Shown piece after piece: positions 6,729 to 14,832 of a stretch of 33,576 nt of DNA (the first letter of the stretch is position 1; each line of letters starts with the position of its first letter). The translations under genes were made by a program, and so were the position numbers. Below the pieces are notes generated by a model. The model saw nothing but the letters and a program-made list of their open reading frames with translations. It was not told where the DNA came from and did no database searches. The DNA is taken from the NCBI GenBank assembly GCA_027064515.1, contig JAMOPL010000127.1, positions 1 to 33,576 of the forward strand. Direction: 5' to 3'. This stretch comes from Sulfurimonas sp. (GTDB taxonomy: Bacteria; Campylobacterota; Campylobacteria; Campylobacterales; Sulfurimonadaceae).

Positions 6729-7952
6729 TTATTTAAAAAGTCTTATTGGATTTATATGATACGATTTTTGAGTAACTTCAAAAATTAGCTCATCAGTAAC
6801 ACGCCCAATTGCATATCCTTTTTTAATTTTTTTACCTTTTCTTATATTTGGAGATATTTGTGATAGATTTGCATATATTGTATGAAGTCCATTTTTATGT
6901 TCAATAATTACAATATTATTTAAAACAGCAGTTTTATCAGCATAAATTACTTTACCATTAAATACAGTTTTTACTTTTGCATTTGATTCATTAGGTTTTA
7001 GTGATATCGATTCGTTAAATATTTTTATTCCATATATAGGGTCAGTGTAGGTCCCATACTTTTTTGTAATTTTATATGAACTCAATGGTGCTATTGTTTT
7101 TTTACCTTTATATTTTTTTGTTTTTACAACCTTATAACTGCTTCCATGTTTTTTAACAGTTGGTAGATTCTTAGATGAAATAGTTGTTTTTTCAGCAAAT
7201 GCTTTCCTTCTTGCTTTTTCTTCCCTCGCTTTTTTTTCATTATCTATTTTAATAATATTTAATTTAGCTAATGTTTTTTTGAGTGCATCTTGTTTTTTTA
7301 TAAGATTTTTCAACTCTTTTTTATATGCATTTTTGTCTTTATTTAATTTTATAAGTAGTTTTTTATTTTTCTTTTGTATATAGATAACTGTTTTTCTTTT
7401 TTTATCAATATTTGAAATAGCAACCTCTAAATTAGCTGTACGCATATTAAGTTTATCTATATTTTTTGCATTTAGATAAAATCTATTATTAAGTTTGTTC
7501 GCTTTATTTTTTGATTCTAGTAGCATATGTTTCAATACTTCAAACTCTATAAGGGAGTCTGTATCTACTGCATTTTTTTCTTCAAGAATAACTGATAATG
7601 AAACGCTTTTAGCAATCATAAATACTAAGTCACCTTCAATACTATTTTGTTTTAATTTTAGATTAGAGTTATATTTTTTTAGTATTTTTAACTCTTTAAT
7701 ATTATTTTGATAATTAACCTCTTTCTCTAGAAGTTTTTTTTGTATATTTTTTAAGATAATATTTTGTTTTTTTATTACCAATTTTTGTTTTAGTATAGCT
7801 TTTGCAGTTTTAGATAATTTTTGATTTACTGATTTATATGATTTAGAAGATAAATCTAATTTCTCAGAAGTTTTTTTTATATCTTTAACTGTTGTAGAGG
7901 CAGATAAAATAATAGTTATACTAAATGTTAGGAAAAATAATAAACGAATCAT
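6729..7952 (-). CDS. EnvC-like murein hydrolase activator with degenerate LytM domain
   Basis: 407 residues: an N-terminal signal peptide (RLLFFLTFSITIILSAS), then a long lysine-rich coiled coil (about 20-240), then a C-terminal LytM/M23 domain (about 295-407). The M23 zinc ligands are gone: the HxxxD region reads YGIKIFNE, the usual YAHLS reads YANLS, and the usual HLHFE reads ELIFE. This is the signature of EnvC/NlpD-type regulators, which activate amidases rather than cut peptidoglycan. In the known system EnvC is controlled by FtsEX; here its ATG overlaps the ftsX stop (ATGA) and ftsE lies just upstream, so it is almost certainly the periplasmic partner. It corresponds in position to C. 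jejuni Cj1275c (from memory). Which amidase it activates cannot be told. Confidence 0.85.
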   Translation of the reverse strand: MIRLLFFLTFSITIILSASTTVKDIKKTSEKLDLSSKSYKSVNQKLSKTAKAILKQKLVIKKQNIILKNIQKKLLEKEVNYQNNIKELKILKKYNSNLKLKQNSIEGDLVFMIAKSVSLSVILEEKNAVDTDSLIEFEVLKHMLLESKNKANKLNNRFYLNAKNIDKLNMRTANLEVAISNIDKKRKTVIYIQKKNKKLLIKLNKDKNAYKKELKNLIKKQDALKKTLAKLNIIKIDNEKKAREEKARRKAFAEKTTISSKNLPTVKKHGSSYKVVKTKKYKGKKTIAPLSSYKITKKYGTYTDPIYGIKIFNESISLKPNESNAKVKTVFNGKVIYADKTAVLNNIVIIEHKNGLHTIYANLSQISPNIRKGKKIKKGYAIGRVTDELIFEVTQKSYHINPIRLFK

Positions 7953-8761
7953 ACCTCTTCTTTATGCCCTATAACTATCATTATAGCTAGTAGTATAGAT
8001 AATGAAATTGCAGTTGTAAATAATATTGCAAAATCATAAATATTGTCAAATATAATAATATTTATACCGATATTATTCAAATACTCTTGTATTAATACAC
8101 TATTTGAAAGATATGAAAAAATCATAAATATTAACACACTAGAGATGATAGCATCTACAATAGCTAATCTAAATAAAACTGCTGAACTAAGCCATATAGG
8201 GGAACCAAATAAGCCCATAATGTTCATTCTTTCGCTATGTTTAAATTGCCAGATTCTAAGCTCTTTTAAAATCAATAATGTAGTAACTACAAATATAGTT
8301 CCTGCAAATATAGAGATGATATTTTTCAATAATAGTAGAAGTTTATATGTTATATTATGATTAGTAGCGAAATCTTCTACTTTTGTTATTGCTCTATTTT
8401 TAAGTAAATCTTTTGTAAGTTTTTTAATCTCATTGGGAGTAGGGTAGTGTTTCATTTTTAATTTATAAAATTTTGGTAATGATAGTTTTAACAACTCTAT
8501 ATTTTTAGCACCCATATTAGCATTTAGTCTTTTTATTACTGAATCAGGTTTTAGTTCTGTATATGTATTTATTAAAGGGTTAATTGCTAGAATTGTATCT
8601 TTTGATAATTGTTTTTGACTTACAATAACAACAGAGTAATTTGTTGCTAAATTTTCTTTATATGAATCTACAGCTCTGTCTATAATAATAAAAATTTGAA
8701 TAGTAAATAGTATACTTAATAATGCGATTACAAGAGAAAAATGGTTGCTAATTGACTTCAT
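7949..8761 (-). CDS. ftsX: Cell division ABC transporter permease-like protein FtsX
   Basis: 270 residues from the ATG at 8761 (GGA 7 nt upstream); an in-frame ATG at 8773 is possible but less well placed. It has the FtsX layout: a first membrane segment at about residues 8-30, a periplasmic domain of ~100 residues, then three membrane segments in the C-terminal half (about 145-170, 190-220 and 240-262). FtsX does not transport; with FtsE it transmits ATP hydrolysis to a periplasmic hydrolase regulator at the septum. It overlaps ftsE by 14 nt and the envC-like gene by 4 nt, so the three are translationally coupled. Family sequence is poorly conserved; the assignment leans on topology and context. 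Confidence 0.85.
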   Translation of the reverse strand: MKSISNHFSLVIALLSILFTIQIFIIIDRAVDSYKENLATNYSVVIVSQKQLSKDTILAINPLINTYTELKPDSVIKRLNANMGAKNIELLKLSLPKFYKLKMKHYPTPNEIKKLTKDLLKNRAITKVEDFATNHNITYKLLLLLKNIISIFAGTIFVVTTLLILKELRIWQFKHSERMNIMGLFGSPIWLSSAVLFRLAIVDAIISSVLIFMIFSYLSNSVLIQEYLNNIGINIIIFDNIYDFAILFTTAISLSILLAIMIVIGHKEEV

Positions 8762-9419
8762 GAATAGTTCCAAACTCTATGTGAAAATGTTTATAATCAA
8801 TATTCATATTTTCAGGTATATGATGTGTTACAACAATAACAGTAGTATTTAGTTGGTTGTTAGCACCCTCTAAAAGATTCCAAATAAGTTGAGATGAATA
8901 CTCATCTAGATTACCAGTAGGCTCATCAGCTAAAATTAAAATAGGGTTATGTGACAATGCTCTAGCCATAGCAACTCTTTGTTGCTCCCCACCACTTAAT
9001 TCAGGGGGATATTTACCAGCTTGGTGTTTTAATCTTACATGTTTGAGTAGGCTATCAACCTGTGTTAGAGATACTGCTTTTTCATATCCATTAATTATGA
9101 GTGGTAACATAATGTTTTTTTCTACTGTCCACTCTTTTATAAGTTTGTAGTCTTGAAATACTATACCAATATGTTTTCTTAATAGGTTTCTTTTTGAAGT
9201 TGAAACTCCATTTAGTTCAACTCCTCCAACAATAAGACTTCCTTGTTGTGGTTTTAGTGCTCCATACAAAGATCTTAGTAGTGTTGACTTGCCACTACCA
9301 CTTGCCCCTGTTATAAAAACAAATCCACCAGAGTTTATAGAAAAATTTACTTTATTTATAATATTTTCATTATCAGTATATGAAAGAGATAAATTATTAG
9401 CAATTATAACTTTATCCAT
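8748..9419 (-). CDS. ftsE: Cell division ATP-binding protein FtsE
   Basis: 223 residues, the standard FtsE length. It is an ABC ATPase with Walker [10 protein letters not shown] (38-46), Q-loop FQDYKL, signature LSGGEQQR, Walker [13 protein letters not shown] and a switch histidine in VVTHH. It acts on the inner face of the membrane with FtsX. Start: the ATG at 9419 has GGGA 7 nt upstream; the alternative at 9431 has no ribosome-binding site. The ATG lies inside the end of trmB (8-nt overlap). LolD-like or MacB-like ATPases look similar, but pairing with the FtsX-type permease and EnvC-like gene settles the call. Confidence 0.92.
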   Translation of the reverse strand: MDKVIIANNLSLSYTDNENIINKVNFSINSGGFVFITGASGSGKSTLLRSLYGALKPQQGSLIVGGVELNGVSTSKRNLLRKHIGIVFQDYKLIKEWTVEKNIMLPLIINGYEKAVSLTQVDSLLKHVRLKHQAGKYPPELSGGEQQRVAMARALSHNPILILADEPTGNLDEYSSQLIWNLLEGANNQLNTTVIVVTHHIPENMNIDYKHFHIEFGTIHEVN

Positions 9420-10581
9420 TAATAATCCCATCTAAAAAATTATGTGCCCTTAAATTAGATTTTGTTTTTAATGGTGCTTGTGGATAATAAGATATAGAAT
9501 CTTCTATAATTACATACAGGTGTTCAGGTCTATCAAAACTACCCATAGATAATCGAAGCATAGTTCCATTTTGTGTTGTATAAACTCTTTCAAAATGGAT
9601 AAATCCACCATCAAATTTTTTAGTAACTCCATGAAGTTTTAGTATTTTAGAATTTTCAGATTTAAAATCATTAAATTTAAAACTACCGTTTAATGAGATT
9701 GGTTCAGAATCTTCCTCATTTATCATTGTTAGATCATAAATATTTTTTTCCATTTTTTTCCATCTATCTTCATATTTGGAACTGATAGCTATCTCTTTAT
9801 TTTTAGATATATTTAGAGTTGTTTTCTTAAATGCAATAAATGTTTCATATGAGTAAGCATAGTAATTTTCACTATCCGTACGAAGTTCTAGTTTTCCATC
9901 AACTCTTAAAACTCTATTTGCCTCTTCAATAAAACTTGTTGATATAACTCTACGATGTGGTTTTTTATCCCAAGGAACAGGAAAATGCACATATATTTTT
10001 TCAACAATATTAGATGGTACAAGCTCCATAAATAGTCTCGCATCATAATCAAGAATTAAAAGATTATCTAAGTTTTGAATAGTTATCTGTTTTAATACTT
10101 GTAAAATTGAAGCTCTATGAATCTCAATACCTATATATAGTGTATCTGGATTATTTTGTGCTTGGTGAAGTAGATGTCTACCAGAACCAAAGCCAACTTC
10201 AATAGATACTTTTTTATCTTTTGGAAAATTTGATGCAAAGTACTCTATATTTTTAAGAGCTGTAACCTCTTCTAAATGTATATTTTTTTGCATATCAGGC
10301 ACATTAGAAGAGATAATATTTAACTCTGCCAGTTTTGCATAAGAGAGCAGGGCTTTATGCACATTATAAATAGAAGCAGGTCTTGTAAGTTTATCAGATT
10401 TTAATAGTGATCTATTCTCTTCAGCTTTAAGTAGTAAAAAGAACTCATCATTCTCAACTTTTACGGAAATTAACTTTTCATCAGAATGATTAGAGTTCTC
10501 AGCTATAAAATTAAACTCTACACCCTCGTAGCTTTGAGGAAACTCTATCTCTTTAAATTTTTCAATATGTAAATGTGGCAT
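9412..10581 (-). CDS. trmB: tRNA (guanine-N7-)-methyltransferase, long epsilonproteobacterial form
   Basis: 389 residues against about 240 for E. coli TrmB. The methyltransferase core lies in the middle: SAM motif EVGFGSG (128-134), IGIEIH (150-155), catalytic-region [11 protein letters not shown] (199-209) and RTDSENY (234-240). The enzyme makes m7G46 in tRNA variable loops. The first ~115 and last ~110 residues are additional; such extensions are, from memory, normal in Campylobacter and relatives, and may contribute to tRNA binding. The ATG overlaps the stop of the FN3 lipoprotein gene by one base (TAATG), and ftsE begins inside its 3' end. It has no functional relation to FtsEX beyond operon membership. 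Confidence 0.92.
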   Translation of the reverse strand: MPHLHIEKFKEIEFPQSYEGVEFNFIAENSNHSDEKLISVKVENDEFFLLLKAEENRSLLKSDKLTRPASIYNVHKALLSYAKLAELNIISSNVPDMQKNIHLEEVTALKNIEYFASNFPKDKKVSIEVGFGSGRHLLHQAQNNPDTLYIGIEIHRASILQVLKQITIQNLDNLLILDYDARLFMELVPSNIVEKIYVHFPVPWDKKPHRRVISTSFIEEANRVLRVDGKLELRTDSENYYAYSYETFIAFKKTTLNISKNKEIAISSKYEDRWKKMEKNIYDLTMINEEDSEPISLNGSFKFNDFKSENSKILKLHGVTKKFDGGFIHFERVYTTQNGTMLRLSMGSFDRPEHLYVIIEDSISYYPQAPLKTKSNLRAHNFLDGIING

Positions 10582-11969
10582 TAAATCTCACTTAAATCTA
10601 TATCATTTATTGGTGTAACAATACTTTCTTTTGGTATATCTGTTTTAATTACATTATTTTCAGTTTGTATAGTTTCTTGATATTTATCTGTTTTACTAGA
10701 ATCTATTTTACCCTGATTTTTTAATGTTTTTACTTGAACTTCTATACTAGGCTCTGATTTTATTCCAAATTCATCTACACTATAAATCTGATACGAATAG
10801 CTAGAATCTGGTAAGATATTAGAATCTATATAATGTGTAGATTTTATATTTGTAAATTCCTCTTTATCACTACTTATCCAGCTATTATTACTTTTCTTAA
10901 GAACTATATAGCTTTTAACTCTTTTATCAGTGTTTTTCCATTTAAGTTTAACCTTATTGTTAACAATAGTTGCTTCAAGCATTGATGGTGCAGTAGGTTT
11001 GATAAGAGTTATACCTTGAATTGATAAATCTTTATAGTTACTTTCCAATCCATCTTTATCAACAACACTTACACGATAAAAATATATTTTTCCATCTTTA
11101 TCTATCTCATCAACATAATAATTATTTGGTGTTTTTACAATTAAGTCATACCAAATACTTGTACTACCTGAACGATAAATATTATAGTTGGCAAAATCTT
11201 TTATATCAGTTTTTTCCCAAGATAGTTCAATTCTTTTTGGTAAGTTTTTTGATGCTTTGATTTGTACTAGAGACTTTGGCAAAGGTTTAGTTACAATTGT
11301 AACAACTTTACTAGGATTTGAAATCATATCATCATAAGTTAAAACTCTAATTCTATATTTATAAACAAAATTATCTTTTAAATCAGAATCTATATATTCA
11401 GCATTTAATCTACCATTAATAGTTGCTAGACTTTTCCAATCATCATTTTCAAGTGTCATTCTTTCTAATAGGTATGCTTTTACTTTTTGGTTACTATGTG
11501 GTCTCCAAATAATTTTAGCACTTCTTGGCATATTTTTTGTAGCATGTATCCATGCTACTGAATTTAAAGCAGCTAATGAATTTACTGTAATTATTTTACT
11601 TTTTTGAGATTGAGAATCTTTAGAAAATGTTCTGAAATAATAACTGTATTTAGAGTTAGGATTTATTTCATTATCTACATAATGTGTAATAAAACGACTA
11701 TTTAAAGTTGTATGATACTTATATGTTGGATCTTTATCGCCTAAAACATCTTTATATATATATATACCATCCACTCTAGGGTCTGTTATCGTTTTCCATT
11801 CAAAAGCTATGGCATTCATATCTGAATATACACCATTTTGAGTAAGCTCAACTACTTGAAGAGTAGAATCAATAGTTGAATCATTTTCTGGTTTTGGGCT
11901 TGTGTTTACACAGCCACTAAATAGTAGTAGTGAAACTGTGTACAATGTAGTTAGTGTCCATAACTTCAT
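10581..11969 (-). CDS. FlpA-like lipoprotein with four fibronectin type III domains
   Basis: 462 residues from the ATG at 11969 (GGAG 8 nt upstream), inside the 3' end of rluD. A lipoprotein signal ends LLLFSGC with the lipidated cysteine at residue 20. After a short linker come four FN3-like repeats of ~90-100 residues (roughly 37-135, 136-232, 233-324 and 325-418), each with the W...Y/YxYRxx...D pattern, then a charged, disordered C-terminal tail. By position (between rluD and trmB) it matches C. jejuni Cj1279c, FlpA, an outer-surface adhesin binding fibronectin. Adhesin activity cannot be assumed in a possibly free-living species; conserved linkage to division and RNA-modification genes may mean an envelope role. 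I therefore give no symbol. Longer in-frame extensions upstream lack a signal peptide. Confidence 0.85.
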   Translation of the reverse strand: MKLWTLTTLYTVSLLLFSGCVNTSPKPENDSTIDSTLQVVELTQNGVYSDMNAIAFEWKTITDPRVDGIYIYKDVLGDKDPTYKYHTTLNSRFITHYVDNEINPNSKYSYYFRTFSKDSQSQKSKIITVNSLAALNSVAWIHATKNMPRSAKIIWRPHSNQKVKAYLLERMTLENDDWKSLATINGRLNAEYIDSDLKDNFVYKYRIRVLTYDDMISNPSKVVTIVTKPLPKSLVQIKASKNLPKRIELSWEKTDIKDFANYNIYRSGSTSIWYDLIVKTPNNYYVDEIDKDGKIYFYRVSVVDKDGLESNYKDLSIQGITLIKPTAPSMLEATIVNNKVKLKWKNTDKRVKSYIVLKKSNNSWISSDKEEFTNIKSTHYIDSNILPDSSYSYQIYSVDEFGIKSEPSIEVQVKTLKNQGKIDSSKTDKYQETIQTENNVIKTDIPKESIVTPINDIDLSEI

Positions 11970-12888
11970 TAATTTGCTCCATATTGAATTTTTTATTAAT
12001 ATATTGTTCCATTGTAGTATCGAAATTAGCAACAAAAGAGAGTGCTTCTTTTGTTGTTGGATGGATAAAATGTATCTCTCTTGCGTGAAGCAAAATACGT
12101 TCCGATTTTTCTTCTTTAGGGCTTGTAGCATAGATATGATCACCAATTATATGACGATTTATATTTTCTAAATGAACACGAATCTGATGAGTTCTACCAG
12201 TAAAAAGTTTACAAGCAACTAATTGATTTTTTTCATCAGTAGATAGGGCAAGTGATTTAAACTGAGTTTTTGCATATTTTCCAGTTTCAACACAAGCCAT
12301 TTTTAAACGATTGTTTGCACTTCTACCTATATTTTTTTCTATTGTAGTTATATCATCTTTAAGTGGTGGATTTATTACAGCAATATAATAGCGACCCATG
12401 CTTTTATCTTGAAGTTGTTGTGATAAAAATTCATGAGCATCATTGTTTTTTGCAACAACCATAGTTCCACTAGTACCCTTATCTAATCTATGCACGATAC
12501 CATTTCTTTCTTCTCCACTTATAGTAGAGAGTCTAATCCCTTTGTGTTTTAGCCAATCTACTAAAGTAGCATCTTTTACACTTGGAGCAGGGTGCACAGT
12601 AACTCCACTAGGCTTGTTTATAACTAAAACATCATCATCTTCAAATAAAATCTCAACATCAAAATCTACTTTTAATGCAGGTTCTTTTTTAGGAGATGGG
12701 AATTCAACTTTTACAGTTTGGTTTATTTTTAGTTTTACACCAGGTCTTTTAACCTGTTTTTCATCTATAAATACACAACCTTGTTTTATTAATCCAACTA
12801 TTTGTGATCTTGTTTGCCCTATTTGAGTAGATAAAAAAGTATCTAACCTTTCAACCTCTTGAGAAACATAGTTTTTTACTTCATTCAT
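11917..12888 (-). CDS. rluD: 23S rRNA pseudouridine synthase, RluD/RluA family
   Basis: 323 residues. An N-terminal S4 RNA-binding domain (about 13-60, RLDTFLS...RSQIVGLIKQG) is followed by the RluA catalytic domain, with catalytic Asp136 in HRLDKGTSG, the NKPSGVTVHP block (91-100), and TGRTHQIRVHL near the end. Family members isomerise uridines in 23S rRNA (RluD: helix 69). AAAGG lies 6-7 nt before the ATG. It is first in a minus-strand run rluD-FN3 lipoprotein-trmB-ftsE-ftsX-envC-like, with overlaps at nearly every junction, and is divergent from rodA. RluC-like paralogues share these motifs, so the exact target uridines are inferred from family and synteny. Confidence 0.88.
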   Translation of the reverse strand: MNEVKNYVSQEVERLDTFLSTQIGQTRSQIVGLIKQGCVFIDEKQVKRPGVKLKINQTVKVEFPSPKKEPALKVDFDVEILFEDDDVLVINKPSGVTVHPAPSVKDATLVDWLKHKGIRLSTISGEERNGIVHRLDKGTSGTMVVAKNNDAHEFLSQQLQDKSMGRYYIAVINPPLKDDITTIEKNIGRSANNRLKMACVETGKYAKTQFKSLALSTDEKNQLVACKLFTGRTHQIRVHLENINRHIIGDHIYATSPKEEKSERILLHAREIHFIHPTTKEALSFVANFDTTMEQYINKKFNMEQINEVMDTNYIVHSFTTTI

Positions 12889-12900
12889 TATTAACCTTTA

Positions 12901-12909
12901 TGTTACAAT
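12901..12909 (+). promoter_or_regulatory. Extended -10 promoter of rodA
   Basis: TG-T-TACAAT in the 49-bp gap between divergent rluD and rodA. The expected start near 12916 gives a ~22-nt leader containing the GGTGGA ribosome-binding site. Confidence 0.45.
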
Positions 12910-12937
12910 TCCTAAAAATTATTATTTGGTGGAAAAT

Positions 12938-14050
12938 TTGTGGAGATTTGATAAGCGTATTTTAGCACAATTTGATTTTATTTCAATCATATTAATCATT
13001 CCTATCGTAATTATATCACATTGGCTTATTGGTGAGGTTGTTTCATCCCTTGCACAGAAGCAAAGTGCCTATGTTGGTGTGGCTATTTTTGTATTTATAT
13101 TTGTGTTTTTTCTACCGATTCGTAGAATGAGTTGGCTTATACCTTTATTATATTGGCTAAACATCTCTCTTCTGTTAGCCGTAGAGTTTTTTGGACATGC
13201 AAGATTGGGTGCTCAAAGATGGATAGATATACCATTTATAAATGCAACAATTCAACCATCAGAGTTTATGAAACCAGCTTTAATTCTGATGTTAGCTTAT
13301 CTTATACATAAAAAACCACCACCTATTAATGGATATCATATAAAAGATTTTTCTATTCTTAGTTCTTATATACTTTTACCTTTTTTTCTTATAGCTAAAG
13401 AACCTGATTTAGGAACAGCATTAGTTCTTATTATAATAGCTTATGGAATACTCTTTTTTATAGGAGTTCATTGGAAAATATGGGCTTTTATACTTGTGAC
13501 AGTTTTAATATCATCACCCTTAGCCTATAAGTTTTTACTACATGATTATCAAAAAGTAAGAATAAAAGATTTTGTAAGTGAAAAACCATCGTATCATGTA
13601 CAGCAGTCAATAATTGCTATTGGTTCTGGTGGATTATTTGGTAAAACTAAAGATGAAGCTACTCAGACACAAATGAGATTTCTACCAATTGCAACAAGTG
13701 ATTTTATTTTTGCTTTTTTAGTAGAAAGAACAGGTTTTTTAGGTGCCTTAGGAGTTGTTCTTATTTATGTAATGCTTATTTTACATCTTTTGAGTCTTAG
13801 TGTTTATAATAAAGATTACTATATTAAAGTTGTAACTATCGCAATCTCCTTTATGATATTTATCTATATGGGTGTAAACATCTCTATGACGATAGGGTAT
13901 GCTCCTGTTGTAGGAGTTCCATTACCAATGTTTAGTTATGGTGGAAGTAGCTTTTTAAATTTTATGATACTATTTGCGATTATGCAGAATCTGATAACAT
14001 TTAGGTATAAAGATATGTATGATAATAGAGGGACAAAAACTTTTAGGTAG
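12938..14050 (+). CDS. rodA: Rod-shape peptidoglycan polymerase RodA (SEDS family)
   Basis: 370 residues from a TTG at 12938 (MWRFDKRIL) with GGTGGA 5-6 nt upstream; another TTG at 12926 and a GTG at 12929 would extend it by 3-4 residues. It is an integral membrane protein with about ten hydrophobic segments. SEDS motifs are present: GAQRWI, QPSEFMKP, the KEPDLGTA block holding the putative catalytic aspartate, and the C-terminal GYAPVVGVPLPMFSYGGSS. RodA polymerises glycan strands with a class B PBP during elongation. FtsW is the close alternative; the short N-terminus and the position next to rluD (as C. jejuni mrdB, from memory) favour RodA. No PBP2 gene is adjacent. Confidence 0.9.
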   Translation: MWRFDKRILAQFDFISIILIIPIVIISHWLIGEVVSSLAQKQSAYVGVAIFVFIFVFFLPIRRMSWLIPLLYWLNISLLLAVEFFGHARLGAQRWIDIPFINATIQPSEFMKPALILMLAYLIHKKPPPINGYHIKDFSILSSYILLPFFLIAKEPDLGTALVLIIIAYGILFFIGVHWKIWAFILVTVLISSPLAYKFLLHDYQKVRIKDFVSEKPSYHVQQSIIAIGSGGLFGKTKDEATQTQMRFLPIATSDFIFAFLVERTGFLGALGVVLIYVMLILHLLSLSVYNKDYYIKVVTIAISFMIFIYMGVNISMTIGYAPVVGVPLPMFSYGGSSFLNFMILFAIMQNLITFRYKDMYDNRGTKTFR

Positions 14051-14083
14051 TAATTTTATTAATTTCAAAAGATAAAAGAGAGT

Positions 14084-14827
14084 CTATTTTCCCTTTAATT
14101 TTCTTTTTAAATTAACTCTGTTTTCTAGAATTTTTGCCTCATCTAAAACTATTTTGATAGCTTCTTCTTCATTATAATTACAAAGTTTTGCATACTCTTT
14201 TGCAATAAGTACTAAATCATTTTTATCTTTTGCCCAAAATTTGTTGAAGTTTTTTAGTCCATCATTTGCAGATATAGTTTTAAATTCCATTCTATTAATA
14301 TCTACAAGTGAAAATTTATATTTAGAATCCTCTTTAGTTATAAGAATATTTCCAAGTGAATAATCAACATGCCAAACACCTTTTTGATGAATCTCATAAG
14401 TAAATTTTGTAAACTGTTTTAAAATTTCTTGATGATTTTCTACTTTATGGTGAAAAACTTCTCGAATTGTTACATCATAAGCTTCATACTTTGATATAAA
14501 ATAACTTTCTTTGAGTAAACCTAGAGAGAAAAACTCTATAATAGCGATAGGCTTAGGTGTGTTTACATCTAACTTTTGTAGTTTTATAGCATTGAGATAA
14601 GATTTTTTTGCTTTCCCATCTCTTATATAGCTATAAGCGATTCGATTAATTATATGAGGAATTTTAAAAGCTTTTACAACACATTTAATCCCATTTAACT
14701 CAATGATTTTCAATTCATTTCTTGCTTTATGAATACTGTTATCAGTATCATTAAAAATAGATTTTATATTTAAAAGATCATTTTTAAAATGTTCATAATT
14801 AGTGTTTATTCTGTATTTAAAACTCAT
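14084..14827 (-). CDS. Lipopolysaccharide core kinase-like protein (KdkA/WaaP type)
   Basis: 247 residues with a protein-kinase-like fold as in Kdo and heptose kinases. A candidate ATP-binding lysine is Lys52 (CVVKAF). The catalytic loop is HVDYSLGN (His153, Asp155, Asn160), and the metal-binding aspartate corresponding to DFG is Asp176 (LVDIN). Such enzymes put phosphate on inner-core LPS sugars on the cytoplasmic side. The gene starts 5 bp after the phosphoethanolamine-transferase-like gene on the same strand, so the two are probably co-transcribed: one could add phosphate and the other phosphoethanolamine to the same core. The gene is convergent with rodA. The acceptor sugar cannot be read from sequence. 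Confidence 0.75.
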   Translation of the reverse strand: MSFKYRINTNYEHFKNDLLNIKSIFNDTDNSIHKARNELKIIELNGIKCVVKAFKIPHIINRIAYSYIRDGKAKKSYLNAIKLQKLDVNTPKPIAIIEFFSLGLLKESYFISKYEAYDVTIREVFHHKVENHQEILKQFTKFTYEIHQKGVWHVDYSLGNILITKEDSKYKFSLVDINRMEFKTISANDGLKNFNKFWAKDKNDLVLIAKEYAKLCNYNEEEAIKIVLDEAKILENRVNLKRKLKGK

Positions 14828-14832
14828 AAGAG

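Noticed and set aside
6729-7952. Active M23 endopeptidase
   Set aside because: All expected zinc-binding histidines and the aspartate are missing, so an activator role is better supported.
11970-12146. N-terminal extension of the FN3 lipoprotein into rluD
   Set aside because: It would bury the lipoprotein signal and overlaps rluD in another frame; the ATG at 11969 has GGAG upstream and gives a proper lipobox.
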